Shown piece by piece: positions 44,106-53,035 of a DNA stretch of 64,000 nucleotides. Source of the stretch: JACDBZ01 sp036262075 (GTDB taxonomy: Bacteria > Chloroflexota > Limnocylindria > QHBO01); assembly GCA_036262075.1 (NCBI GenBank), contig DATAJO010000030.1, forward strand, positions 1 through 64,000. Direction: 5' to 3'. Below the pieces are notes generated by a model. That model saw only the letters and a list, made by a program, of their open reading frames with translations, did no database searches and was not told the DNA's origin. Every line of letters starts with the position of its first letter. The stretch's first letter is position 1. The position numbers were made by a program, and so were the translations under genes.

Positions 44106-46219
44106 TCCGGCTCGAGCTCCTCGAGGATCGCGTCGTCCGACGCGGGGATGCCGCTCGCGCGCGGCCGCGGCATGCGCAGCGCAAGCACGAGGGCCACGAC
44201 GGCGACGAGCACCGACAGGATCGGCACCCACGGCAGGCCGCGGTAGTCGAGGTAGCCGACGGCGCTGACGACGGCCCGGGCCTCGTTGCCGAGCGCATCG
44301 GTCACCGTGACCTCGACGTCGGTCGGCCACGGCGGTGCGGGCACGGTGGTCGTGAAGCGTCCGCCGGCATCGGCCTCGATCGGCGTGCCGCCGACGCGGA
44401 CGACCGCGCCGGGCGCCGTCCGGCCCGCCACGATCACCTCGCCGCTCGCCAGCTGCGTCGTCGCCGTGGCCGCGAGGGCCGGGGCGGAGGGCAGCGCCTC
44501 GACGTCCCAGGTGGCGACGTAGCCGTGGCCGGCGGGCGTGGTGACGGCGAGGATGGCGCGGTAGTGCGCATCCGGCACGCCGGTGAGCCCCGGCGGCATC
44601 GGGATCTCCGCCCGGGCCTCCGGCCCGACGACGTGCACCGCCTCGACGACGCTCGGGTCCGGGCCGGCGACGTGGACGCGTGAGCCGGGCGGCGCGTCGA
44701 CCAGCGCCGTGAAGCCGCTCGCGCCGACCGTCAGCCGCCCCTCCTCCTCGACCACCCGGCCCGCGACGGCCGGCCCGACCACGGCCCCGCCCTCCTCGGC
44801 CGTCGCGAACGTGGCGAAGCGCGCGACCGTGATGCCGGAGCCGGCGAGGGCCGCCGGTGGGTCGAGGCGGCCGCCGGTCGGGTCGAGCTCCGCGGCCGGA
44901 AGGTGGTGGATCGCGATCCAGCCGCGATCGCGCCCCGCGAAGCCGATCGGTGCCGCTCCGGCGAGCAGGCCGACGCGCCGGATCGGCTCCGGCGACGCGT
45001 CCTCGACGAGCCAGCCGGCGACGACGATCGCCGCGCCGCCGTGGGGACCGCCGCCGGGCAGCGGGCCGGTGTACGGGCGGATCGGCGAGGCACCGAAGGC
45101 GGGGGCGGCGGGGCCTCCCGGCGCCGACGGGCCGAAGGCGTTGAGGAGCGGTAGCGCGAGGAGGTGGAGCGCCTCGGCGCCGGACGCCTGCCGCACGACG
45201 ACCGCGTCCCGGCCGTCGACCTCCAGCGTGCCGAGCAGGGCGGCCGCGTCCCGGGCGCGGGCCTCGGCGATCGGCTCACCCAGCGGCTCGCCGGCCGGCC
45301 ACGGACGGAGCTGGAGGGTGCCGTCGTCCTCGCGGATGGCGATGCCCGCGCCGTCGCCGATCGGCACGCCGAGCGGACGGACTGACGGCGGCGGGATGCG
45401 GGCGTCCTCGACCCGGAAGTGGCCGTCCACGAGGGAGATCCGGTAGAACGCGGGCCGCCCGATGGTGGCGATGATGCCGAGCTCCTCGCCCGGCCGGCCG
45501 TCGCTCTCGCCGAGGACGAAGCGTGAGTCGCCGGATCCGACCGGCAGCTCGTCGCGCACCGGCGTCGCGAAGCGCGTACCGGTCCAGCGGAACGTCAGCA
45601 TCTCGACCGGGTAGCCGATGTCGCCGAGTGGCGGGAGCGAGGTCGACGCCACCAGCTCGTCCACGCCGTCGCCGTCGAGGTCGATGACGGTCAGCGCCCC
45701 CACGGCATCGCGTGGCTCGGCCACCGGCTCCAGCCGGAGCCGCCCGCCGTCGAGGACGACGTCGTCGAGGTGCAGGCAGCAGCGCAGCGCGAAATCGGGT
45801 GGGCCGACGATGGGCTGGCGCGCGAGCGTGAGCCGCTCACCGCCATCGGTGGCACGCACGTGGAGGCGCACAGGCCCGCGTCCCTCGCCGTCGGCGTCGT
45901 CGAGGTCGGCGTCGAGCGGCGGCACGACGAGCGGGTCGCCGAGCGAGTCGCCGACCGGCTGCCACGCCCCGCCCGCGTCCTCGGCCCAGGCCTCGAGCCG
46001 GATCTCGTCGTCGGGGCCGTAGGTGAGGGCCACGATCTCGCGCGTCCCGTCCGCGTCGAGGTCGACGACGACCGCCTGGATCGTGCGGGCTTCGGTGAGG
46101 ACGACGGCATCGGGCTCGGCGAGCAGCGCCATGGAACGCGACGCCACCGGCGGGGCGACCGGGAGCGTCGTGACGGCGGCCATCACGATGAGCCCCACGA
46201 CCCGCATCGGCGTGAGCAT
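44102..46219 (-). CDS. Secreted FG-GAP/Ig-like protein with C-terminal anchor (paralog 1)
   Basis: About 705 residues from ATG 46219 (46231 and 46207 are alternatives). A signal peptide is followed by FG-GAP/VCBS-like repeats (VVDLDADGTREIVALTYG; LTVIDLDGDGVDELVASTSL). A C-terminal Ig-like module (AGGRFTTTVPAPPWPTDVEVTVTDALGNEA) precedes one membrane helix (GLPWVPILSVLVAVVALVLAL) and an acidic tail ending DAILEELEPD. The domain order and the tail match the protein at 49327-51468. It is convergent with the large vWA gene (stop codons overlap) and divergent from acetoacetyl-CoA synthetase with a very short intergenic gap. Confidence 0.78.
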   Translation of the reverse strand: MLTPMRVVGLIVMAAVTTLPVAPPVASRSMALLAEPDAVVLTEARTIQAVVVDLDADGTREIVALTYGPDDEIRLEAWAEDAGGAWQPVGDSLGDPLVVPPLDADLDDADGEGRGPVRLHVRATDGGERLTLARQPIVGPPDFALRCCLHLDDVVLDGGRLRLEPVAEPRDAVGALTVIDLDGDGVDELVASTSLPPLGDIGYPVEMLTFRWTGTRFATPVRDELPVGSGDSRFVLGESDGRPGEELGIIATIGRPAFYRISLVDGHFRVEDARIPPPSVRPLGVPIGDGAGIAIREDDGTLQLRPWPAGEPLGEPIAEARARDAAALLGTLEVDGRDAVVVRQASGAEALHLLALPLLNAFGPSAPGGPAAPAFGASPIRPYTGPLPGGGPHGGAAIVVAGWLVEDASPEPIRRVGLLAGAAPIGFAGRDRGWIAIHHLPAAELDPTGGRLDPPAALAGSGITVARFATFATAEEGGAVVGPAVAGRVVEEEGRLTVGASGFTALVDAPPGSRVHVAGPDPSVVEAVHVVGPEARAEIPMPPGLTGVPDAHYRAILAVTTPAGHGYVATWDVEALPSAPALAATATTQLASGEVIVAGRTAPGAVVRVGGTPIEADAGGRFTTTVPAPPWPTDVEVTVTDALGNEARAVVSAVGYLDYRGLPWVPILSVLVAVVALVLALRMPRPRASGIPASDDAILEELEPD

Positions 46220-46246
46220 AGCGCCGCGCATGGCAGAATCGGGCCG

Positions 46247-48205
46247 ATGGCCCCTCCCGTCCTGTGGTCCCCCGCTCCGGATGCCCGCGCGCGGACCCGC
46301 ATCGGCGACTACCTGCGCTGGCTCGAGCAGACCGACGGCCGGTCGTTCGACGACTACGACGCGCTGCTGCGCTGGTCGATCGACGACCTCGACGGTTTCT
46401 GGAGCTCGATCTGGCGCCATTTCGCCGTCGGCGACGACCCCGGGCCGGCGCTCGTCGACGCCACGATGCCCGGGGCGCGCTGGTTCCCCGAGGCGCGCCT
46501 CAACTGGGCGGAGCACACGCTCCGCCTGAGCGGCCGCGCGGACGACGACGTCGTGGTCATCGGCCGCTCGCAGACCCGCGAGCGCGTCGAGCTCACCGCC
46601 ACCCAACTGCGGGACGAGGTCGCCCGCGTGCGCGCCGGCCTGGCCGCCCTCGGCGTGAGGCCCGGCGACCGCGTCGCGGCCTACCTGCCGAACGTGCCCG
46701 AGGCGGCGATCGGCCTCCTCGCCACCGCCTCGCTCGGCGCGATCTGGTCGAGCTGCGCGCCCGAGTTCGGGACGCGTTCGGTCGTCGACCGCTGGAGCCA
46801 GATCCGGCCGTCGGTGCTGCTCACCATCGACGGCTACCGCTACGGCGAGCGCGAGGTCGACCGATCGGCCGAGGTTGCCGTCATCCGCGAGGCGCTGCCC
46901 TCCATCGGCTCGACGGTCGTCCTCCCCTACCTCGGCGACGGGTCGTCGATCCCGGACGCCATGGGCTGGGAGGAGCTCCGCGCGTCACCCGGTCCGCTGG
47001 CCTTCGAGCGCGTGCCGTTCGACCACCCGCTCTTCGTCCTGTACTCGTCGGGCACGACCGGGCTGCCGAAGCCGATCGTCCACGGCCACGGCGGGATCCT
47101 GCTCGAGCACCTGAAGATCCACGCCCTCCACCACGACCTCGGCCCGGCCGATCGGTTCTTCTGGTTCAGCACGACCGGCTGGATGATGTGGAACTACCTC
47201 GTCTCGGGCCTCGCCGTCGACGCGAGCATCGTCCTGTACGACGGCTCGCCGGCCCATCCCGACCTCGGCGCGCTGTGGCGGATGGCGGCGGAGGAGGGCG
47301 TGACGTACTTCGGGACGAGCGCGCCGTACCTCATGGGCTGCCGCAAGGAGGGCCTCCGCCCGGGCGATCTCGCCGACCTGTCGAGGATCCGGGGCATCGG
47401 CTCGACCGGGTCACCGCTGCCGGCCGAGGGCTTCCGCTACGTCTACGAGGCGATCAGCCCGACCGTCCACCTCCAGAGCGTGTCGGGCGGCACCGACGTG
47501 TGCACCGCCTTCGTCGGCGCCTCGCCGCTCGTGCCGGTCCGGGAGGGCGAGATCAGCTGCCGCCACCTCGGCTGCGCGGTCGAGGCCTTCGACCCCGACG
47601 GCCGCCCGGTCATCGGCGAGCAGGGCGAGCTCGTCATCACCCGCCCGATGCCCTCGATGCCGGTCGGCTTCTGGAACGACCCCGATGGCGCACGCTACCG
47701 CGCGGCGTATTTCGAGGACTTCCCCGGCGTGTGGCGGCACGGCGACTGGATCACGTTCACCGAGCGCGGCTCGTGCGTCATCAGCGGCCGATCCGATGCG
47801 ACGCTCAACCGCGGCGGCGTGCGGATCGGGACGGCCGAGTTCTACGCCGTCGTCGAGGGCCTGCCCGAGATCGCCGACTCGCTCGTCATCCACCTCGACG
47901 AGGAAGGCGACCGCCTCCTCCTGTTCGTCGCGCTCCGCGACGGCGCGACCCTCGACGACGCCCTCGAAGCCAGGATCGCGAGCGAGCTGCGGACCCAGCT
48001 CTCGCCGCGCCACGTCCCGGACGAGATCGTCGCCGTGCCCACCGTGCCACGCACGCTGACCGGCAAGAAGCTCGAGGTGCCGGTGAAGCGCATCCTGACC
48101 GGCACGCCGCCCGATGCCGCCGCGGCGCGTGGCTCGCTCGCCGACCCGACCGCCCTCGACCCGTTCGCCGCCATGGCCTCCGCGCATCGGCCGCCGGGAG
48201 GCTGA
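46247..48205 (+). CDS. Acetoacetyl-CoA synthetase
   Basis: 652 residues, full length for acetoacetate-CoA ligase, an ANL-superfamily enzyme converting acetoacetate, CoA and ATP to acetoacetyl-CoA. Motifs: an N-terminal AACS region (GARWFPEARLNWAEHTLR), P-loop LYSSGTTGLPKPIVHGHGG, aromatic WFSTTGWMMWNYLVSGL, SVSGGTDVCTAF, hinge VISGRSDATLNRGGVRIGTAE and the acylation lysine in LTGKKLEVPVKRI near 605. It allows ketone-body or PHB-derived acetoacetate to enter thiolysis, consistent with the acyl-CoA dehydrogenase downstream. Confidence 0.92.
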   Translation: MAPPVLWSPAPDARARTRIGDYLRWLEQTDGRSFDDYDALLRWSIDDLDGFWSSIWRHFAVGDDPGPALVDATMPGARWFPEARLNWAEHTLRLSGRADDDVVVIGRSQTRERVELTATQLRDEVARVRAGLAALGVRPGDRVAAYLPNVPEAAIGLLATASLGAIWSSCAPEFGTRSVVDRWSQIRPSVLLTIDGYRYGEREVDRSAEVAVIREALPSIGSTVVLPYLGDGSSIPDAMGWEELRASPGPLAFERVPFDHPLFVLYSSGTTGLPKPIVHGHGGILLEHLKIHALHHDLGPADRFFWFSTTGWMMWNYLVSGLAVDASIVLYDGSPAHPDLGALWRMAAEEGVTYFGTSAPYLMGCRKEGLRPGDLADLSRIRGIGSTGSPLPAEGFRYVYEAISPTVHLQSVSGGTDVCTAFVGASPLVPVREGEISCRHLGCAVEAFDPDGRPVIGEQGELVITRPMPSMPVGFWNDPDGARYRAAYFEDFPGVWRHGDWITFTERGSCVISGRSDATLNRGGVRIGTAEFYAVVEGLPEIADSLVIHLDEEGDRLLLFVALRDGATLDDALEARIASELRTQLSPRHVPDEIVAVPTVPRTLTGKKLEVPVKRILTGTPPDAAAARGSLADPTALDPFAAMASAHRPPGG

Positions 48206-48242
48206 GGAGGGCTCGGCGCCGGCATCGGCGTACCATCGGCGC

Positions 48243-48632
48243 ATGGCCTACGAGCAGCTCCACACCTGGGAGATCTGGTACCCGTCGTCGGGCGCCACCG
48301 GGCTCCCGATCGCGCGGTCCCGCATCGACCCGGTCGAGGTCGTCTGGGCGCACTCGCTGCCGCGTCGCGTGGCGGTCACCGTCCGGCGCGGCGACGACGC
48401 GGTCATCGCCCGCGGTCCGGCGCTCACCCGCCGCGGCGGCAATGTGCCGATGACGCGCCTCGCCATCGACGGTGACGCGGTGACCCGCGAGGATCGCTGG
48501 CCGACCGACGCGGATCTCGGGGCGGTCGTCATCCTGCCCGGCGGCGAGGCGGGCATCCTCACCGCGTGGTGGAACGCCGAGGACGGATCGGCCTGGCGCT
48601 GGTCGGTCGAGTTCAGCAACCGGCGGGGCTGA
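48243..48632 (+). CDS. Hypothetical protein, 129 aa
   Basis: Starts MAYEQLHTWEIWYPSSGATGLPIARSRID and continues VLWAHSLPRRVAVTVRRGDDAVIA; the last third has VVILPGGEAGILTAWWNAEDGSAWRWSVEF. The many Trp residues and alternating strands suggest a small beta-barrel. No signal peptide, no family recognised. It lies 37 nt after the ligase on the same strand, so it is likely co-transcribed. Confidence 0.7.
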   Translation: MAYEQLHTWEIWYPSSGATGLPIARSRIDPVEVVWAHSLPRRVAVTVRRGDDAVIARGPALTRRGGNVPMTRLAIDGDAVTREDRWPTDADLGAVVILPGGEAGILTAWWNAEDGSAWRWSVEFSNRRG

Positions 48633-48660
48633 GCGCCCCGCCGGCATGGGTCCAACGACG

Positions 48661-49251
48661 TCAGTCGGTGTAGTACACCCCGTCGAGCGCGCCCCACGCG
48701 GCGGCGCTGAATACCGCGCACGCGGTCTTCGCCCGCGCGAACTCGCCGTCCGAGAGCTGGTCGATCATCGACGCCAGCATCGCCGGCTCGTCGGTCGGCA
48801 CGGCGTGCTCGACCCAGTAGCGCTGGCCGGCCTCGTCGACCGCCCCGGCGTAGTGCTCGCGCAGGCCGTCGAGCTTCGACGTCGCCGTCTGCGGCTGCTG
48901 GACCTCGAAGCTGTACAGCGCCCCGAGCGCCTCCGGCACCGATGCGAACGCCTGCTCCCCGACCGCGAGCAGCGTCTTCGACTGCGGCCGCGTCATCTCG
49001 CGGCTCGTTCCGAGCGCGCGGCGGAAGTCCTGCCACAGCTCGTCGTGCTCGCGCTCCTCGGCGGCGTAGTCCGGGTAGCCGATGCGGTCCCAGCCCGCGT
49101 CGATGACGCCGATGAACGGCGCCCACTCGTCGGCGTACTCGGCGATGCGCCCGATCGGCAGCGTCCCGGCGCGCCAGTCCTGGTAGAAGGGATGCTCGTT
49201 CAGGTCGAACTGGCGGACGATCGCGTCCAGCTCCTCGATTCGGCTGCTCAT
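48661..49251 (-). CDS. Heme-oxygenase-fold (TenA/PqqC/CADD-like) protein
   Basis: 196 residues, all-helical. The pattern HPFYQDWRAGTLPIGRIAEYADEWAPFI, EEREHDELWQDFRRALG, SFEVQQPQTATSKLDGLREHY and RYWVEHAVPTDEPAM corresponds to the CADD/PqqC-like branch of the heme oxygenase superfamily, with Glu and His residues placed to bind a di-iron or similar site. Members make cofactor precursors (for example p-aminobenzoate in Chlamydia) or degrade small molecules. Specific role unknown. It faces the 129-aa gene convergently. Confidence 0.72.
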   Translation of the reverse strand: MSSRIEELDAIVRQFDLNEHPFYQDWRAGTLPIGRIAEYADEWAPFIGVIDAGWDRIGYPDYAAEEREHDELWQDFRRALGTSREMTRPQSKTLLAVGEQAFASVPEALGALYSFEVQQPQTATSKLDGLREHYAGAVDEAGQRYWVEHAVPTDEPAMLASMIDQLSDGEFARAKTACAVFSAAAWGALDGVYYTD

Positions 49252-49326
49252 GGGCGGGGCACCTCGTGCTGCTGGCTGGGGCTCGGTCGCCTCACGGACG
49301 ACCGCGAAGGCGCACAGGCTACCCGA

Positions 49327-51468
49327 TCAGGCGCGATCGGGGTCGAGCTCCTCGAGTCGGGCGTCGTCGTCGAAGGCCCGTGCCGGCGCCTGCCGCGCCC
49401 GCTCCGCCACCCAGCGCGGCGCCCGGAGGTACATGAGCACGCCGCCCGCCACGGTCACGAGGCCGATGAGGACCGGCCACGGCCAGCCGCGGTAGTCGAC
49501 GAACCCGACGATCTCGAGACGCGTCGTCGACGCGTTGCCGACGGCGTCGGTGGCGGTGACGACGACCTCGCGCGGCCAGATCGGCGCGTCCACGGTGGCC
49601 GTGAAGCGGCCGTCGGCATCCACCTCGACCGGTGAGCCGTCGACGGTGAGGGTCGTGCCCGGGCTCGCCGTGCCGCTGACCGACGCCTCGAGCGCGAACG
49701 ACTCGACCTCGGCCTCGGCCGACACCTCGGGCGGCACGCGCAGGAAGTCGACCTCCCAGGTCTCGATCGTCACCTGCCCGGTCGGAGCGAAGGCGATGAC
49801 CTCGATCGTGGCGTGGCCGTTCTCCTCGGACCCGTCGGCGCCGGAGTCCTCGATCTCGATCGCCGTCCGCTCCTCGAGCAGCGGGTCCCGGAAGATCCTG
49901 CTGCCGTCGCGCGTGAGCCAGGCCGTCGTCCCCGGCGTCGCCGAGAGGGTCGCGGAGAAGTCCGACGCCGCCGCGATGCGTCGTGCGCCATCCTCCGACC
50001 AGCCCAGCTCGACCGCGCCGTCGAAGGTGACGTCGAGCGGCGCCTGCGGGTCCGGGGCGAACACGGCCGATCGAGGCGCGGCCGTCATCGGGCCGCGGGC
50101 GCCGAAGCCGGCGTACAGTGCGGCTTCGTTCCGGAACGACGGGACGAAGCCGACGCCGGTCAGCACCCATGCGTCGTCCGGCCCGGCGAGCCCGAGCGGG
50201 GTCGTCCCGGCCAGGGTGCCGACCGGCTCGACGTCCGTGCCCTCGTCGGTCAGGGTGACCAGCCAGCCGCCGATCACGTACAGCTCGTCGCCGCCGCTCG
50301 TGCCACCGGCGATCGGCCCGGCGAACGGGTATCTCTCGCCGAAGGACGGGTCGTCGGCGATCATCTGCATGAGCCGAACCTGGGTCGGCGCCGTGAGGAT
50401 GGTGCGCTCCACCTCCAGGTCGAGGCCATGGATGTGGAGAACGCCGAGCATCCCCATGGACGCGGGATCGATCTCGGCCGTCGCCAGGCGGGCGTGGTCG
50501 CCCGATCCGACCACGTACGAATAGCTGTCGGGCTCGAGGTCCAGCTCGCGGGTGGGGCGCAGCTCACCGTCACGCGGCCATTGGCCGAGCATCACGCGGG
50601 TGGTGCCGCCGAGCACGAGCTCGCCGCCGACGACGCCGACGAGCCACGCGTCGTCGACCGCCGGCCGGCCGGGAAGGATGGAGCCGTCGAGCGCCATTCC
50701 CGCCCCGCTGGCCGAGAAGCGAAAGATGCGGCGCTCGCCGTTCTGGAGGACGAGCTCCTCTCCCGGCGCTCCGTCGGTATCGACGATCATCATGCCCCCG
50801 GCGGCGACGGCGTCCTCGGGGGTATCGATCGGCAGCGTCGCCCACGTGCCGTCGTCCGATCGGCGCAGCAGCCGATATCTGACGTCCGGGTGGATGTCTC
50901 CAAGATACGGATCGCCCGCGGTGACGAGCAGCTCGTCGCGGCCGTCGCCATCCACGTCGATCGTGGACACCAGCGTCGCATCGCCGAAGGCCCCGGGCGC
51001 GGTGCGGAGGACGCTGCCGCCGGACTCGTCCACCACCTCCGAGATCGTCAGGCAGCACCCGTTGCCTTCCATCGCCTCGCCGACGGTGACGACGAGCGGA
51101 CGCTCGATCGGCCCATCCTCGAGCACCAGCAGGCCGACCCCGTCGGTGTCCAGGCCGACCGGCGCGCTCGCCCGACCGTCCTCGGAGCGGCGGAGCACCT
51201 CCTCGCGTCCGACGAGCGACCAGCGGTCGCCGGCGAACGCCCAGAGCTCGACCATCAGCGGGTTCCCGCCGTCCCCGCCGGACAGGATGACGATCTCGCG
51301 CGTGCCGTCCCCGTCGAGGTCGGCGGTGACGCCGGAGAAGGCGTGCTGGCTGAGCACGATCGGCTCGTCGCCGTCCGCGGCGGCGACGGGCGTGGCCGCG
51401 CCGAAGCCACACGCTCCGACGAGCGTCAGCGCGCCGATCGCCCTCCGTCGAGCCGACGCCGCCGCCAT
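49327..51468 (-). CDS. Secreted FG-GAP/Ig-like protein with C-terminal anchor (paralog 2)
   Basis: 713 residues. Signal peptide AIGALTLVGACGFGAATPVAAADG. FG-GAP-like segments (VTADLDGDGTREIVILSGG; VSTIDVDGDGRDELLVTAGDP) are followed by beta-rich domains and an Ig-like module (DADGRFTATVDAPIWPREVVVTATDAVGNAS). One helix near the end (WPWPVLIGLVTVAGGVLMYL) is followed by DDDARLEELDPDRA. The layout and the tail match paralog 1 at 44102-46219; overall similarity is low. It lies 7 nt after the acyl-CoA dehydrogenase gene on the same strand, an unexpected operon partner. Confidence 0.78.
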   Translation of the reverse strand: MAAASARRRAIGALTLVGACGFGAATPVAAADGDEPIVLSQHAFSGVTADLDGDGTREIVILSGGDGGNPLMVELWAFAGDRWSLVGREEVLRRSEDGRASAPVGLDTDGVGLLVLEDGPIERPLVVTVGEAMEGNGCCLTISEVVDESGGSVLRTAPGAFGDATLVSTIDVDGDGRDELLVTAGDPYLGDIHPDVRYRLLRRSDDGTWATLPIDTPEDAVAAGGMMIVDTDGAPGEELVLQNGERRIFRFSASGAGMALDGSILPGRPAVDDAWLVGVVGGELVLGGTTRVMLGQWPRDGELRPTRELDLEPDSYSYVVGSGDHARLATAEIDPASMGMLGVLHIHGLDLEVERTILTAPTQVRLMQMIADDPSFGERYPFAGPIAGGTSGGDELYVIGGWLVTLTDEGTDVEPVGTLAGTTPLGLAGPDDAWVLTGVGFVPSFRNEAALYAGFGARGPMTAAPRSAVFAPDPQAPLDVTFDGAVELGWSEDGARRIAAASDFSATLSATPGTTAWLTRDGSRIFRDPLLEERTAIEIEDSGADGSEENGHATIEVIAFAPTGQVTIETWEVDFLRVPPEVSAEAEVESFALEASVSGTASPGTTLTVDGSPVEVDADGRFTATVDAPIWPREVVVTATDAVGNASTTRLEIVGFVDYRGWPWPVLIGLVTVAGGVLMYLRAPRWVAERARQAPARAFDDDARLEELDPDRA

Positions 51469-51475
51469 GGGTCGC

Positions 51476-52627
51476 TCACATGGCTCGCAGGCCGAGCAGG
51501 TTGCGGGCGATGACGAGGCGCTGGATCTCGCTCGTCCCCTCCCCGATCTCGGTCAGCTTCGCGTCGCGCAGGTAGCGCTCGACCCGGTACTCGGTCACGT
51601 AGCCGTAGCCGCCGTGGACCTGGATGGCGTCGTTCGTCACGTCGCGCGCCACCTCGGAGGCGAAGAGCTTGGCCATCGCCGCCTCGGTCGTGTACGGGCG
51701 CCCCTGGTCCTTCAGCCATGCGGCGCGGTACGTGAGCAGGCGTGCCGCGTCGATGTTCATGGCGGCATCGGCGATCTTGAAGGCCACGCCCTGGAAAGAG
51801 CCGATGGGACGGCCGAACTGGTGCCGCTCCTTCGCATAGGCCGATGCGGCCTCGTAGGCCGCCTGCGCCAGCCCGAGTGCCATGGCCGCGATGCCGATGC
51901 GCCCGCCGTCGAGCGTCTTCAGGAACAGCTTGTCGCCCTCGCCCTCCGGACCGAGCATGTTCTCGACCGGGATCCGGCAGTCGGTGAAGATGAGCTCGCC
52001 GGTGTTGCTGGCGTGGAGGCCCATCTTCTCCTCCATGCGGCCGATGGAGAAGCCGGGCGTATCGGCCTCGACGATGAAGGCGCTGATCTTGCCCGACTCC
52101 TGCTCCCGGTCGGTGACCGCGGTCACGATGTACGTCCCGGCCACCCCGGCGTTGGTGATGAAGCGCTTCGATCCGTTGAGGACCCAGCAGTCGCCGTCGA
52201 GGTGCGCCCGCGTCCGTGTGCCGCGCGAGTCGGATCCGGCGCCGGGCTCGGTCAGGCCGTAGGCGCCGATGACCCGGCCCGAGGCCATCGGGCGCAGGTA
52301 CCTCTCCTTCTGCGCGTCGGTGCCGGCCAGCCAGATCGGGTTGCAGCCGAGGCTGGTGTGGGCGCTGACGATGACCCCGACGCTGCCGCTGACGCGGCTC
52401 AGCTCCTCGACGGTGATGGCGTAGGCCAGCGAGTCGAGCCCCGTGCCGCCGATCTCCTCGGGGTACGGCACGCCGAGGAGGCCGAGGTCGGCCGCCTCGC
52501 GGATGATGTCGTGGGGGAAGGCCCCGTCCCGTTCGAGCTGGTCGGCGACCGGCGCGATCCGGCCCTCGGCGAACTCGCGGACGGTGCGACGGATCTCCTC
52601 GTGCTGAGGGGAGAGGGAGAAGTCCAT
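51476..52627 (-). CDS. Acyl-CoA dehydrogenase (short-chain/butyryl type)
   Basis: 383 residues, the standard length. FAD/substrate motifs: AYGLTEPGAGSDSRGTRTRA (about 125-144), FITNAGVAGTYIVTAVTD, DGGRIGIAAMALGLAQAAYE, the flavin-contacting QVHGGYGYVTEYRVERYLRDAKL and the catalytic Glu in EIGEGTSEIQRLVIAR. It catalyses the first oxidative step of beta-oxidation or of branched-chain acyl-CoA degradation, passing electrons to ETF. The branched-chain option fits the E1 at 2334-4601. It is preceded by a perfect terminator hairpin (52688-52718) belonging to the upstream small gene. Confidence 0.93.
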   Translation of the reverse strand: MDFSLSPQHEEIRRTVREFAEGRIAPVADQLERDGAFPHDIIREAADLGLLGVPYPEEIGGTGLDSLAYAITVEELSRVSGSVGVIVSAHTSLGCNPIWLAGTDAQKERYLRPMASGRVIGAYGLTEPGAGSDSRGTRTRAHLDGDCWVLNGSKRFITNAGVAGTYIVTAVTDREQESGKISAFIVEADTPGFSIGRMEEKMGLHASNTGELIFTDCRIPVENMLGPEGEGDKLFLKTLDGGRIGIAAMALGLAQAAYEAASAYAKERHQFGRPIGSFQGVAFKIADAAMNIDAARLLTYRAAWLKDQGRPYTTEAAMAKLFASEVARDVTNDAIQVHGGYGYVTEYRVERYLRDAKLTEIGEGTSEIQRLVIARNLLGLRAM

Positions 52628-52687
52628 GCGGCTGGGGGCGCTCCGCTGCGGATGGAGGGGCTCGGGCGCTGCGAGTCTAGCAAGGGA

Positions 52688-52718
52688 ACGGCCCGACCGA
52701 GAGGATCGGTCGGGCCGT
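52688..52718 (-). terminator. Perfect 13-bp terminator hairpin
   Basis: ACGGCCCGACCGA at 52688-52700 pairs without mismatch with TCGGTCGGGCCGT at 52706-52718 around GAGGA; on the minus strand TCCC follows. It is 29 nt beyond the small basic protein gene and before the acyl-CoA dehydrogenase start, so it closes the former. Confidence 0.8.
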
Positions 52719-52747
52719 GAGAGGGAGCGGTGCCCGCACCCCGGGGC

Positions 52748-52876
52748 TCAGCTGCGGCGCCAGCGCTCGAGGTCGCGCCGGCTGCGCTGCTCCTGGGTGC
52801 GCTGGAGCGCCACGCGCCGGCGGCGGGTGGCGGTCGGACGGGGTCGCTGACGCTTCTGGTGGTTGAGCTTCGCCAT
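52748..52876 (-). CDS. Small, very basic protein, 42 aa
   Basis: MAKLNHQKRQRPRPTATRRR followed by RVALQRTQEQRSRRDLERWRRS: about 40% Arg/Lys with no acidic cluster and a helical C-terminus. The MAK start and composition resemble small ribosome-associated or nucleic-acid-binding proteins, but no family is assigned. A dedicated perfect terminator follows 29 nt after its stop, which strongly suggests a real transcription unit. SD is weak (GAGACC). Confidence 0.6.
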   Translation of the reverse strand: MAKLNHQKRQRPRPTATRRRRVALQRTQEQRSRRDLERWRRS

Positions 52877-52962
52877 GTCGGGTCTCGCGGATGCTGGATT
52901 GGAAGGAATGACCTCATGACGCAGGGCGCGTGCCGGAAGTTGCACGCCTTGCCCCGAAATCC

Positions 52963-52993
52963 TTGACACCCGGAAGTGGCGCGTCCGTATACT
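52963..52993 (+). promoter_or_regulatory. Sigma-70-type promoter of the pot operon
   Basis: TTGACA at 52963-52968 and TATACT at 52988-52993, spaced 19 bp, 42 nt before the potA start codon. Both hexamers are at or one base from consensus, unusual in this GC-rich sequence. Confidence 0.7.
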
Positions 52994-53035
52994 CCGATCC
53001 TTGCTGCACGGCGACAAGGTTGCGAGGGAGCCCGG

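Noticed and set aside
41060..44683. A 1207-codon plus-strand frame over the double-vWA gene and beyond
   Set aside because: Arg/Ala-rich shadow translation; the frame that starts at 41103 has clear vWA motifs and overlaps its neighbour properly.
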